8,993 nt of DNA from an uncultured Candidatus Saccharibacteria bacterium. Its GTDB lineage: Bacteria; Patescibacteria; Saccharimonadia; Saccharimonadales; UBA4665. The first letter of the stretch is position 1; every line of letters begins with the position of its first letter. The position numbers were made by a program, and so were the translations under genes. Of the stretch, positions 1 through 8,760 are shown piece by piece. The DNA lies in contig CAIYEO010000087.1 in assembly GCA_903925195.1 (NCBI GenBank), forward strand, positions 1-8,993, in the 5' to 3' direction. The notes under the pieces were generated by a model. That model searched no databases and had not been told where the DNA came from. It saw only the letters and a program-made list of their open reading frames with translations.

Positions 1-208
1 TTAATTTATCAATTATTTTTTTCTAATTAATTAATATTGGCTAAGTCTTTTTCTTTAAACTTATATTTATTTTTCTATTAATTGTTCAATTAAAAAAAAC
101 ATAAAATAGGGCAGTACCGTAACTCAAATCTCTGACAGATTTAGACATATTCTGTATCATGAACGACATTACTGGTTACTACATTGTAAATAAAACAATA
201 TATATTTA
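1..208. other. AT-rich gene-free stretch
   Basis: No convincing gene is seen here on either strand. Stops are dense in all frames, and positions 1-108 are close to nine in ten A or T. There is no tRNA-like fold and no cluster of DnaA boxes. The only structure is local: a 6-bp inverted repeat AAATCT/AGATTT (126-131 and 137-142), another ACAATA/TATTGT (195-200 and 207-212), and a direct repeat ATTGTAA at 183-189 and 208-214. These may belong to the control region of the RNA gene downstream, but short repeats are expected by chance in DNA this AT-rich. Confidence 0.5.
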
Positions 209-239
209 TTGTAATTAACAGAGTAGAGCTGTATATAAT
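209..239 (+). promoter_or_regulatory. possible upstream promoter (TTGTAA-19-TATAAT)
   Basis: A consensus -10 box TATAAT lies at 234-239. The best -35 match, TTGTAA (209-214), is 19 bp away, which is longer than ideal. The same TTGTAA hexamer serves as the -35 of the gyrB promoter in this window. If active, it would start transcription about 40 nt upstream of the main RNA promoter. The surrounding DNA is so AT-rich that a chance TATAAT is quite possible. Confidence 0.3.
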
Positions 240-252
240 ACTACAAAATATG

Positions 253-281
253 TTGACTATATTCAGTGCTTATGCTAATTT
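253..281 (+). promoter_or_regulatory. extended -10 promoter of the structured RNA
   Basis: TTGACT (-35, 253-258) is separated by exactly 17 bp from TAATTT (-10, 276-281). The -10 is preceded by TGC (273-275), the TGn extension of strong sigma-70-type promoters. The predicted start is around 286-289, just at the first hairpin of the RNA. It is the best-formed promoter upstream of the terminator at 440-473, and no start codon with a ribosome binding site follows it before that terminator. Confidence 0.65.
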
Positions 282-285
282 AAGA

Positions 286-473
286 GGGTAGTATTTTTCC
301 TGAATATTACAACGGGAGAAAGTTTCCGATAACGCTCTAATTATCAGAAATGATAGTTGAGCGGTCAGTCTGCTAAGGACGATAAGCGCTAAATATTTTA
401 TTAATGAGCGGATTTATCGTCCAAGGCTCCAAGTTTACTAAAAAGTACTCATAAAAAAATGAGTACTTTTTTT
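286..473 (+). ncRNA. structured non-coding RNA, family not recognised
   Basis: This is a transcript of about 185 nt defined by a good promoter and an intrinsic terminator. I see four hairpins before the terminator. H1 pairs 288-295 with 303-310 (8 bp, one G-U). H2 pairs 313-317 with 324-328. H3 pairs 333-346 with 351-363 (13 bp, one bulged U at 338, GAAA tetraloop at 347-350). H4 pairs GGACGATAA (377-385) with TTATCGTCC (414-422); it continues inward with CGCT/AGCG (387-390 and 407-410) and outward across a symmetric AA/AA internal loop to 372-374 with 425-427. GGAG (315-318) could also pair with CTCC (427-430) as a long-range contact. There is no open reading frame. It lacks the SRP GGAAG apical motif, the RNase P core, the tmRNA tag and ends, and the single-rod shape of 6S RNA. 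It could instead be a long riboswitch-like leader for the membrane protein behind it. Confidence 0.6.
440..473 (+). terminator. intrinsic terminator of the RNA gene
   Basis: A 13-bp perfect stem (440-452 with 459-471; core GTACTCAT/ATGAGTAC) has an A6 loop and runs into a seven-T tract at 467-473. The left arm starts with five A, so the hairpin is nearly symmetric and could also work on the other strand. ATGAG at 404-408, in the loop side of hairpin H4, repeats the start of the right arm. It could pair with CTCAT (448-452), a weak 5-bp antiterminator option. Confidence 0.85.
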
Positions 474-501
474 GTTGTTACCTTTATGTAATCATAAAAG
501 G

Positions 502-852
502 GTGAGTATTAAAAATAACTATTACATCTTACTTATCTCGGCAGTCTTTCTTATTGCTTTGATGCTGCTTACGAACCCATTAAGGCTTCCTGTATATTTC
601 TTTATTATTCCGTTTGTGCTACTATTTTTGATCCTATTAACATCTTCGAATATACTTCTTAGTAAGGTATTTTTTATAGGCAACCATCATAAAAGTCGCC
701 GTAAGATCATTTCTCTAACTTTCTCACTGCTAGTAACCATACTGATTGCCATGCAGTCTATCGGTCAGCTTACTGTAAGGGATTTTATAACTCTAATGGT
801 TATTTGTTTAATTCTTATTTTCTATATTAATAAAACATCATTTTCAAGATAA
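502..852 (+). CDS. small four-helix integral membrane protein, unknown function
   Basis: The family is not recognised. From the GTG at 502 the protein has 116 residues. It is almost wholly hydrophobic, with four predicted membrane helices at about 7-23, 29-50, 69-86 and 94-110. The basic loop HHKSRRK (62-68) and the basic C-terminus fit a topology with both ends in the cytoplasm. There is no signal peptidase site and no catalytic motif. The frame is open back to a TTG at 472, but that codon lies inside the terminator T-tract and is an unlikely start. GTG 502 gives a typical short polar N-terminus before the first helix, yet has no properly spaced Shine-Dalgarno: AAAAGG abuts the start codon directly. 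ATG 562 would cut into the first helix. Expression could come from readthrough of the terminator or from a weak TGn-AATCAT box (487-495), which would give a leaderless message. Confidence 0.6.
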   Translation: MSIKNNYYILLISAVFLIALMLLTNPLRLPVYFFIIPFVLLFLILLTSSNILLSKVFFIGNHHKSRRKIISLTFSLLVTILIAMQSIGQLTVRDFITLMVICLILIFYINKTSFSR

Positions 853-877
853 ATGATTATATAGATGTCCTTGTGAC

Positions 878-886
878 TGATATAAT
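878..886 (+). promoter_or_regulatory. extended -10 promoter, leaderless start
   Basis: TGATATAAT (878-886) is a perfect TGn-TATAAT extended -10 element; no clear -35 is present, as is common for this class. The ATG at 894 begins only 7 nt after the -10, so transcription should begin at or within a base or two of the start codon. The absence of any Shine-Dalgarno before that ATG agrees with a leaderless mRNA for the two-gene unit downstream. Confidence 0.65.
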
Positions 887-893
887 ATAGCTT

Positions 894-1301
894 ATGGACA
901 ACAAGCAAAATTACCAAGGTAATATAACCTTACCTCCGCTAGGTGGGGAAACGGTAAAACCAATAGGAGAAAACTATAATAAGCATTCAAGCCAAGAGGT
1001 TGCAAAAAATAACTCTGATTTGCCACAAACAGTAATGCCACCAATAGATATAAATGCCATCAACTTTGCTCCTCCTGCAGGCCCGGTTGGCCAAGCAGGC
1101 GCCAGTACATCAGCGGTCACTTCATCTAATGATGCAGCTGAATCTTCAATACCAAAAGAATGGATAGTCAAAGCTAAAGCGGTTATCAGCCAAACCCATG
1201 ATGATCCGCATGTTCAAAATCTTGAGATTAATAAACTGAAAGCTCAGTACATGAAGAAGCTCTATAACATAGACATTAAAATACCAGATGACGAATCATG
1301 A
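894..1301 (+). CDS. small Pro/Asn-rich protein with conserved C-terminal motif, partner of the VirD4-like ATPase
   Basis: A 135-residue protein in two parts. Residues 1-85 are low-complexity and rich in Pro, Asn, Ser, Gly and Ala (for example PPAGPVGQAGAS), and are probably disordered. Residues 87-132 form a compact, probably helical module with the landmarks KEW (88-90), DDP (103-105) and YMKKLYN (119-125). I recall a very similar module, roughly W-x-x-KAK-x-I-x-x-T-x-DDP followed by YMKKRYN, from small Saccharibacteria proteins encoded beside type IV secretion-type ATPases; this was not searched. There is no signal peptide or membrane helix, so it is likely cytoplasmic. The next gene begins 19 nt downstream with its own ribosome binding site, so the two are probably co-transcribed. 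A role as adaptor or accessory of the secretion ATPase is inferred from position only. The ATG at 894 is chosen because an extended -10 box lies just upstream. Confidence 0.75.
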   Translation: MDNKQNYQGNITLPPLGGETVKPIGENYNKHSSQEVAKNNSDLPQTVMPPIDINAINFAPPAGPVGQAGASTSAVTSSNDAAESSIPKEWIVKAKAVISQTHDDPHVQNLEINKLKAQYMKKLYNIDIKIPDDES

Positions 1302-1306
1302 TTAAC

Positions 1307-1311
1307 AGGGG
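1307..1311 (+). promoter_or_regulatory. ribosome binding site of the VirD4-like gene
   Basis: AGGGG sits 9 nt before the ATG at 1321, in the 19-nt gap after the preceding stop. It fixes the start and contrasts with the preceding gene, which has no such site. Confidence 0.7.
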
Positions 1312-1320
1312 TAAGATATA

Positions 1321-4155
1321 ATGAACATATTAGTGACGATTTTACTCTCAATTATATTCATATTCTTGATAGCATCATTACCTGTATTCATATACGTAAG
1401 AAAAATAGCTCGTGGTCAAAAAAATTATGAGAGAGGTCTCAAGATGATCACTCTCTTGATTCATATTCCTCCAACCAGTGAAGATCTAGACTCTAATGGT
1501 AGGGATAATCGTGACATAACAGAGGAATCAATATCTCAAGCTCATATAATGTACGATATTCTTAGCAGTAGCTACCGAAAAGGTTTTAAGGATAAATTCT
1601 ATGGTCAAAGATATTTCTCATTTGAAATAGTTGGCTCTAAATCGCTAGTTTATTTCTATGCTTCTGTGCCTATTTCTCTTATTGATTTAGTTAAACAGGC
1701 TGTTATGAGCTCTTATCCATCAGCTATTCTGGAAGAGGTTGAGGATCATAATATATTTAATAAGATTGGTAAGATTAATAGTACTGTCGGTGGAGAGATC
1801 AACCTTAAGGAATCATATGCTTATCCAATCGCAACCTATCAAGACTCTAAAAGAGATGCAATACAGTCTCTACTAAATTCCTTTGCTTCTTTGACAGAGG
1901 AAGATGGAGTAGGATTGCAGATATTAATGAGACCTGCAGATCCTAGCTGGAGAAAAGAAGCCTCGATTATTGCTGGAGATAAAAAGAAAGGCAAAGAATC
2001 CAAGGCTGGCTTTGATTTGCTCACAGAATGGTTAAAACACATACTAGTATCTTTCTATAAAGTTCCAGATAGTAAAAATGACAACGGAAGTGCAAATAAA
2101 AAAGAATTATCATCTTTAGATCAATCTATTATCGATGCGATTGAGGACAAAACTAGACACCCAGGGTTTGAGGTTAATATAAGATTGCTTGCCTCATCCA
2201 ATGTGAACCAGAGGGCTCAATCGATAATTAATAATGTCAAAGCTTCTTTCTCTATATATGAAGCACAGGGAAGGAACGGCTTTAGTTATTCTGCAACAGA
2301 TAATATCGAAGAATTTGTAACCGACTATATTTTAAGATCTTTCAAGACTAAAAAGAAGAAGAATATTTTGAATTCAATTGAACTCTCTACTCTTTTTCAT
2401 TTTCCGGACGAAAGAAATACACCTACTTCTCAACTGTCTAGGCAGGCATCAAAACAGGTCGATGGCCCTAGAAATATACCCGAAAAAGGTCTATTGATTG
2501 GCTATAATATTTTTCGTGGCATAAAAAAATCCATTCGCATCAATGATGACGATAGAAGAAGACACATCTATATGCTGGGTCAAACTGGTACAGGTAAAAC
2601 TACTCTTTTAAAAAATCTTGCTCTCCAGGACATGCTTGATGGAAAAGGTTTTGCTTTTATCGATCCCCATGGTGATATTGCTGACCAAATACTTTCCATG
2701 GTTCCTAAAGAACGTGCAGAGGATGTAATATACTTCAACCCATCAGATATGAATAATCCGCTTGGACTAAATATCTTTGAGTTCACTGATCCTCAGAAGA
2801 AGGATTTTTTGATTCAAGAGTCAATCAATATGCTTTATAAATTGTATGATCCAAATAAGCAGGGAATGATGGGTGCTAGATTTGAACACATTTTCAGGAA
2901 CGCAGCTCTACTTGTCATGGCAGATCCAGAGGGGGGAACATTTATTGATATCCCTAAGTTATTCACCGATCCTAGGTATGTACAGCAAAAACTAAAGTAT
3001 GTTAAAGATCAGACAGTAATAGATTTCTGGACAAAAGAAATGCCTCAGGGGCAGAAATCTAATGACTTTGGTGATTTGATTAGTTGGTTTAGTAGTAAGT
3101 TCGGTGCATTTTTATCTAACGATATGATGAGAAATATCATCGGCCAAACCAAGAGCTCCTTTAATCTTCGAGAGGTGATGGATAATAAGAAGATTCTCAT
3201 AGTTAACCTTAGTAAAGGATTAACGGGTGAACTGAACTCTAAATTACTAGGAATGATTTTTGTAATGAAGTTTCAGGTTGCTGCTATGAGTAGATCAGAT
3301 ATTCCTGATGAAAAAGATCGCGTTGATTTTTGTTTGTATGTTGATGAGTTTCAAAATTTTTCAACAGATTCATTTGCTGATGTTATGTCTGAAGCAAGAA
3401 AGTTTAGACTTAATTTAATAGTAGCTAATCAGTTTACTACTCAATTAACAGATGAAATCAGGTCGGCAGTCTTCGGTAACGTAGGTACTATAATAGCTTT
3501 CAGGATTGGCCAAGACGATACTGAACCTCTGAAGAAATATTTCCAGCCAACCTTTGATGAAGATGATTTATTAAAACTAGCAACTGGAGACACTATTGTA
3601 AGAACACTCGTTAATGGCGTTCCTACGTCACCATTTAGTATGACTACGTTAAGAGACCAGGGTCATTCCAATCCTCAGCTTGGAGAGGCTCTAAAGCAGC
3701 TCTCAGCAGCAAAATATGGTAGACCTAAAGCAATAGTAGACCAAGAAATCAAAGAAAGGCTGAAGCCTGGTACTTTACCGATGGCTGGAATGAATCCTAT
3801 GGCCAACGCTAATCCAGGTCAAGTGATGGGAGGCAATCCTATGATTAAAACAGTTTCCAATAATTCATCATTCCTTGACCAATGGCTAGCAAAGAAGACG
3901 GCTTCTGATGCTATTCCTAAACCGTCAATCAATCCTCCTAGTGTTGCTGTACCGAATGAGACAGTAACTATAGTGAGTAATCCCACACAAAATCCATTAA
4001 TTTCCAACAGTCAAAACCTGGAACCTGTAGAGGTTCCGACAGAACCTGTTAAAAAAGTTACAAGCGAAATGCCAGTGCCAGTAAATGAGCTACATGTTAA
4101 TTTAAATGATGATAATCCAGGCGACAGTGGTGTTTTTCACATCAATAAAGACTGA
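1321..4155 (+). CDS. VirD4/TraG-like membrane-anchored secretion ATPase (HerA/FtsK superfamily)
   Basis: A 944-residue putative coupling-type ATPase that would drive DNA or protein transfer through a type IV secretion-like channel at the cytoplasmic membrane. One N-terminal membrane helix (about 4-27) is followed by a long soluble region (about 30-400) of the kind found in CPR homologues. The motor domain has Walker A GQTGTGKT (420-427), the strand FIDPHGD soon after it, Walker B LYVDE (672-676), and ANQ (702-704) at the usual position of the sensor glutamine. The region around and after Walker B resembles the TraM-recognition/TraG C-terminal half of VirD4 proteins. From about residue 815 the chain is a Pro/Asn/Met/Val-rich, probably disordered tail, interrupted by a short helix-like FLDQWLAKK (851-859). 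It is translated just after the small Pro/Asn-rich protein. No VirB4, VirB6 or relaxase gene is in the window, so whether it serves conjugation, DNA uptake, effector secretion or another process cannot be told. Family assignment is firm; the substrate is unknown. Confidence 0.88.
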   Translation: MNILVTILLSIIFIFLIASLPVFIYVRKIARGQKNYERGLKMITLLIHIPPTSEDLDSNGRDNRDITEESISQAHIMYDILSSSYRKGFKDKFYGQRYFSFEIVGSKSLVYFYASVPISLIDLVKQAVMSSYPSAILEEVEDHNIFNKIGKINSTVGGEINLKESYAYPIATYQDSKRDAIQSLLNSFASLTEEDGVGLQILMRPADPSWRKEASIIAGDKKKGKESKAGFDLLTEWLKHILVSFYKVPDSKNDNGSANKKELSSLDQSIIDAIEDKTRHPGFEVNIRLLASSNVNQRAQSIINNVKASFSIYEAQGRNGFSYSATDNIEEFVTDYILRSFKTKKKKNILNSIELSTLFHFPDERNTPTSQLSRQASKQVDGPRNIPEKGLLIGYNIFRGIKKSIRINDDDRRRHIYMLGQTGTGKTTLLKNLALQDMLDGKGFAFIDPHGDIADQILSMVPKERAEDVIYFNPSDMNNPLGLNIFEFTDPQKKDFLIQESINMLYKLYDPNKQGMMGARFEHIFRNAALLVMADPEGGTFIDIPKLFTDPRYVQQKLKYVKDQTVIDFWTKEMPQGQKSNDFGDLISWFSSKFGAFLSNDMMRNIIGQTKSSFNLREVMDNKKILIVNLSKGLTGELNSKLLGMIFVMKFQVAAMSRSDIPDEKDRVDFCLYVDEFQNFSTDSFADVMSEARKFRLNLIVANQFTTQLTDEIRSAVFGNVGTIIAFRIGQDDTEPLKKYFQPTFDEDDLLKLATGDTIVRTLVNGVPTSPFSMTTLRDQGHSNPQLGEALKQLSAAKYGRPKAIVDQEIKERLKPGTLPMAGMNPMANANPGQVMGGNPMIKTVSNNSSFLDQWLAKKTASDAIPKPSINPPSVAVPNETVTIVSNPTQNPLISNSQNLEPVEVPTEPVKKVTSEMPVPVNELHVNLNDDNPGDSGVFHINKD

Positions 4156-4157
4156 TT

Positions 4158-4208
4158 CTTGAATATATTTTCTTGTAAATAGCGAATGAAAGAACTATAA
4201 TATTCAAG
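4158..4208. repeat. 9-bp inverted repeat framing the gyrBA promoter
   Basis: CTTGAATAT (4158-4166) and its exact complement ATATTCAAG (4200-4208) enclose the -35 box and overlap the end of the -10 box. Arm centres are 42 bp apart, about four helical turns, so a dimeric regulator or a DNA loop could use it. The 33-nt loop and lack of a T-tract argue against a terminator of the preceding gene. In AT-rich DNA a chance repeat of this size is not negligible. Confidence 0.45.
4173..4201 (+). promoter_or_regulatory. gyrBA promoter
   Basis: TTGTAA (-35, 4173-4178), an exact 17-bp spacer and a consensus TATAAT (-10, 4196-4201) predict a start near 4208 and a leader of about 50 nt before the gyrB GTG. 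It lies in the 104-bp gap after the ATPase gene, so the gyrase operon is probably expressed independently of the upstream pair. Confidence 0.75.
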
Positions 4209-4216
4209 TAAATTAA

Positions 4217-4245
4217 GTTGGGTGGCCTTAAATAATATATCCAAC
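4217..4245 (+). promoter_or_regulatory. leader hairpin abutting the gyrB ribosome binding site
   Basis: In the predicted gyrB leader, 4217-4224 can pair with 4238-4245 (eight pairs, two of them G-U; core GTTGG/CCAAC) around a 13-nt AT-rich loop. The stem ends at the base immediately before the Shine-Dalgarno. It could influence ribosome access or RNA stability. No known riboswitch was recognised. Confidence 0.35.
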
Positions 4246-4250
4246 GAGGG
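4246..4250 (+). promoter_or_regulatory. ribosome binding site deciding the GTG start of gyrB
   Basis: GAGGG lies 9 nt upstream of the GTG at 4260. The next in-frame ATG falls within the conserved RPGMYIG motif and would remove the start of the ATPase domain, so the GTG is the real start. Confidence 0.75.
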
Positions 4251-4256
4251 CGATAA

Positions 4257-6224
<1,968 letters not shown>

Positions 6225-6233
6225 GGATATATA

Positions 6234-8720
6234 ATGGAAGAAAAAGAATTAACTACTGTACCTACACCACACGTAAATATTGAACCTAGAACTATTGAAG
6301 ATGTCATGGAGAAAAGTTATTTGACTTACTCTATGAGCGTTATAGTTTCCAGGGCGCTTCCTGATGTCCGTGATGGCTTGAAGCCTGTTCATCGTAGGAT
6401 TTTATACACTATGAACCGAGACGGCCTTAGAGCAGGTGCTAAGCACCGAAAAAGCGCAAACGTTGTTGGAGCTGTTATGGGTGATTATCATCCACACGGG
6501 GATGCAGCTATTTACGACGCTATGGTTAGAATGGCTCAACCTTGGTCTTTGAGATATAGACTAGTTAATGGTCAGGGTAACTTCGGTTCTATGGACGGAG
6601 ACCCACCAGCGGCCATGCGTTATACAGAAGCAAAAATGACTAAACTAGCCGAAGAAATGCTTGTTGATATTGAAAAAGAAACTGTAGATTTTAGAGAGAA
6701 CTATGACGGTAGACTACAAGAGCCTTCAGTTTTACCTGCTAAACTTCCAAACCTACTCCTTAACGGACAATTAGGTATAGCTGTCGGTATGGCCACTAAT
6801 ATACCTCCGCATAACCTCGGTGAGCTGATAGATGCTACTATTCATTTAATAGATAATCCAGAGGCCAACGTAGACGATTTACTCGAATTTGTTAAGGGTC
6901 CAGATTTTCCTACAGGTGCTGTAATATACGGCAAAGAGTCACTTAGAACAGCTTACGCAACCGGTAGAGGCGGTATTGTTGTCAGAGGAGTTGCCGAAAT
7001 TATCGAAAATAAGAAGGGCAGAAACCAGATTGTTATTACTGAAATACCTTATAGCTTAAATAAGGCTTCTCTCATTGAAAAGATCGCTGACTTGTATAAG
7101 GATAAAAAGATTTCGGGAATCAGTGATATTAGAGACGAAAGCTCTAGAGGAGATGTCAAAATAGTTATTGATCTCAAGAAAGACGCATTTCCTAAGAAAT
7201 TATTGAACCAACTCTATAAGCTAACTCCTCTACAGAGCTCATTCCACTTCAACATGTTGGCACTTATCGACGGAATTCAGCCAAAAATTCTCGGGCTAGT
7301 CGATATTATTAGCGAACACATCAAACATAGACAGGTTGTAGTCCGACGTAGAACAGAATTCGAGCTTAAGAAGGCCAAGGAAAGAGCTCATATCTTAGAA
7401 GGGCTCAAAATTGCGTTAGATCACATTGATGAAGTTATTCGAATAATAAGAGCCAGTCAAACTTCTGATGAAGCCCAGATTAATCTTATTAAAGAATTCA
7501 AGTTAGATGAGATTCAGGCCAAAGCTATTCTAGCGATGCAGCTTAGAACGCTTGCAGGTCTAGAAAGACAAAAAATTGAAAATGAATTAGCTGAGTTAGT
7601 AAAGATCATTGTAAATTTAGAGTCAATTTTAGCTGATGAGAAAAAGATTCTTAAGATTATTAAAGATGAGTTCCTAGAGATTAGAGAACTCTACTCAGAT
7701 GAAAGAAAAACAAAGATTATCCCTGGTGAGCTAGGTAAGATGAGTGATGAAGATTTAGTGCCAGATGAACAAGTTGTTGTTACGCTTACATCAGCTAACT
7801 ATGTAAAGCGAAGCCCAATAGCAGATTATAAAAAACAAGGACGTGGTGGTAAGGGGCGTAGAGGTATGGTCACTAGAGAAGAGGACGTTATTGAACACGT
7901 GATCAATGCAAGCACTCATGACTTCTTATTGTTCTTTACCAATAAGGGTAGAGTGTTCCGTATTAAGACTTATGAAATACCCGCTACCGGCTTGAATGCT
8001 AAAGGACTCGCATTAGTTAATCTACTTCAGTTACAACCTGAAGAGTGGGTTAGCTCTGTTATTAATGTCAGCAAAGCTAACGACTGTAAGTACTTATTCA
8101 TGTGTACTATTCGTGGAGTTGTAAAGAAAACACCATTTGAGCAATATCAAAACGTTAGAAGCTCAGGTTTAATTGCGATCAATTTAGACGAAGGTGATGA
8201 GTTAAAGTGGATTGTTATGACAACTGGAGAGAACGAAATTGTGATATCTACATCACAAGGTCAAGCTATTCGCTTTGGTGAAGCTGGTGTTAGACCAATG
8301 GGTCGTGCATCAAGAGGAGTTCGTGGAATAAGGCTAAGACCTTCCGATAAGGTTATTGGCATGGACATAGTCTTAGACAAATCTAGTATCTTTGTTATCA
8401 GTAAGTATGGATATGGAAAACGAACAAAGATTTCACAATTTACTGCGCATGCTAGAGGCGGTGTTGGTATACGATCAGCCGTAGTGAATACAAAAACTGG
8501 TAACTTAGTTGGCGTTCAAACTCTAAAGGACGAATCTCAAGAAGTAATTATATTGTCCACTCAAGGCCAAGCTATCAGATTAGGACTTAACAATATACCT
8601 GAGCTCAGCAGAGCAACTCAGGGTGTTAGAATCATGAGAATGAACGATGGTGATGAAGTAGTTGCACTAGCTTTAGTGGACAAAGAAGAAGAAAACGAAG
8701 AAATAGAAAATAATAATTAA
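6234..8720 (+). CDS. gyrA: DNA gyrase subunit A
   Basis: The DNA breakage-reunion subunit (828 residues) of gyrase. The winged-helix domain carries RPVHRR-like KPVHRRILY, the HPHGD loop (to Asp90) and the catalytic tyrosine Tyr130 in AAMRYTEA, which attaches covalently to DNA. The tower and coiled-coil region (about 350-510) follows. The C-terminal half (about 520-815) is a beta-pinwheel of repeated blades. It holds a canonical GyrA box QGRGGKG (535-541), needed for wrapping DNA and for negative supercoiling, which marks it as GyrA and not ParC. The chain ends in a short acidic tail rich in Glu and Asn ([13 protein letters not shown]). The residue equivalent to E. coli Ser83 is Ala91, while the Asp87 equivalent is kept as Asp95. 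It is the second gene of the gyrBA operon, and no terminator is evident after it. Confidence 0.96.
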   Translation: MEEKELTTVPTPHVNIEPRTIEDVMEKSYLTYSMSVIVSRALPDVRDGLKPVHRRILYTMNRDGLRAGAKHRKSANVVGAVMGDYHPHGDAAIYDAMVRMAQPWSLRYRLVNGQGNFGSMDGDPPAAMRYTEAKMTKLAEEMLVDIEKETVDFRENYDGRLQEPSVLPAKLPNLLLNGQLGIAVGMATNIPPHNLGELIDATIHLIDNPEANVDDLLEFVKGPDFPTGAVIYGKESLRTAYATGRGGIVVRGVAEIIENKKGRNQIVITEIPYSLNKASLIEKIADLYKDKKISGISDIRDESSRGDVKIVIDLKKDAFPKKLLNQLYKLTPLQSSFHFNMLALIDGIQPKILGLVDIISEHIKHRQVVVRRRTEFELKKAKERAHILEGLKIALDHIDEVIRIIRASQTSDEAQINLIKEFKLDEIQAKAILAMQLRTLAGLERQKIENELAELVKIIVNLESILADEKKILKIIKDEFLEIRELYSDERKTKIIPGELGKMSDEDLVPDEQVVVTLTSANYVKRSPIADYKKQGRGGKGRRGMVTREEDVIEHVINASTHDFLLFFTNKGRVFRIKTYEIPATGLNAKGLALVNLLQLQPEEWVSSVINVSKANDCKYLFMCTIRGVVKKTPFEQYQNVRSSGLIAINLDEGDELKWIVMTTGENEIVISTSQGQAIRFGEAGVRPMGRASRGVRGIRLRPSDKVIGMDIVLDKSSIFVISKYGYGKRTKISQFTAHARGGVGIRSAVVNTKTGNLVGVQTLKDESQEVIILSTQGQAIRLGLNNIPELSRATQGVRIMRMNDGDEVVALALVDKEEENEEIENNN

Positions 8721-8727
8721 TCTTTCC

Positions 8728-8757
8728 TTGACTTTTTATAATGTAACAGGGTAATAT
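8728..8757 (+). promoter_or_regulatory. probable rRNA operon promoter
   Basis: TTGACT (8728-8733) and TAATAT (8752-8757) are spaced by 18 bp, giving a start near 8764 and a leader of about 108 nt before mature 16S rRNA. A perfect TATAAT also lies at 8737-8742, but with no acceptable -35 box. The promoter begins only 8 nt after the gyrA stop. No boxA-like antitermination site was recognised. Confidence 0.5.
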
Positions 8758-8760
8758 GTG

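Noticed and set aside
1..108. AT-rich stretch as a possible replication origin
   Set aside because: It is AT-rich, but no DnaA boxes or ordered repeats were found around it, and no dnaA or dnaN gene is in the window.
286..473. Assigning the RNA to SRP RNA, 6S RNA, RNase P RNA or tmRNA
   Set aside because: The conserved GGAAG/GCAGC SRP loop, the RNase P GAGGAAAGTCC core, the tmRNA tRNA-like ends and the single long rod of 6S RNA are all absent.
974..1171. Minus-strand open frame inside the small Pro/Asn-rich gene
   Set aside because: It is the antisense shadow of a gene supported by a promoter, a conserved C-terminal motif and operon position.
4158..4208. The inverted repeat as a transcription terminator of the ATPase gene
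   Set aside because: The 33-nt loop is too large, the stem has few G-C pairs, and no T-tract follows.
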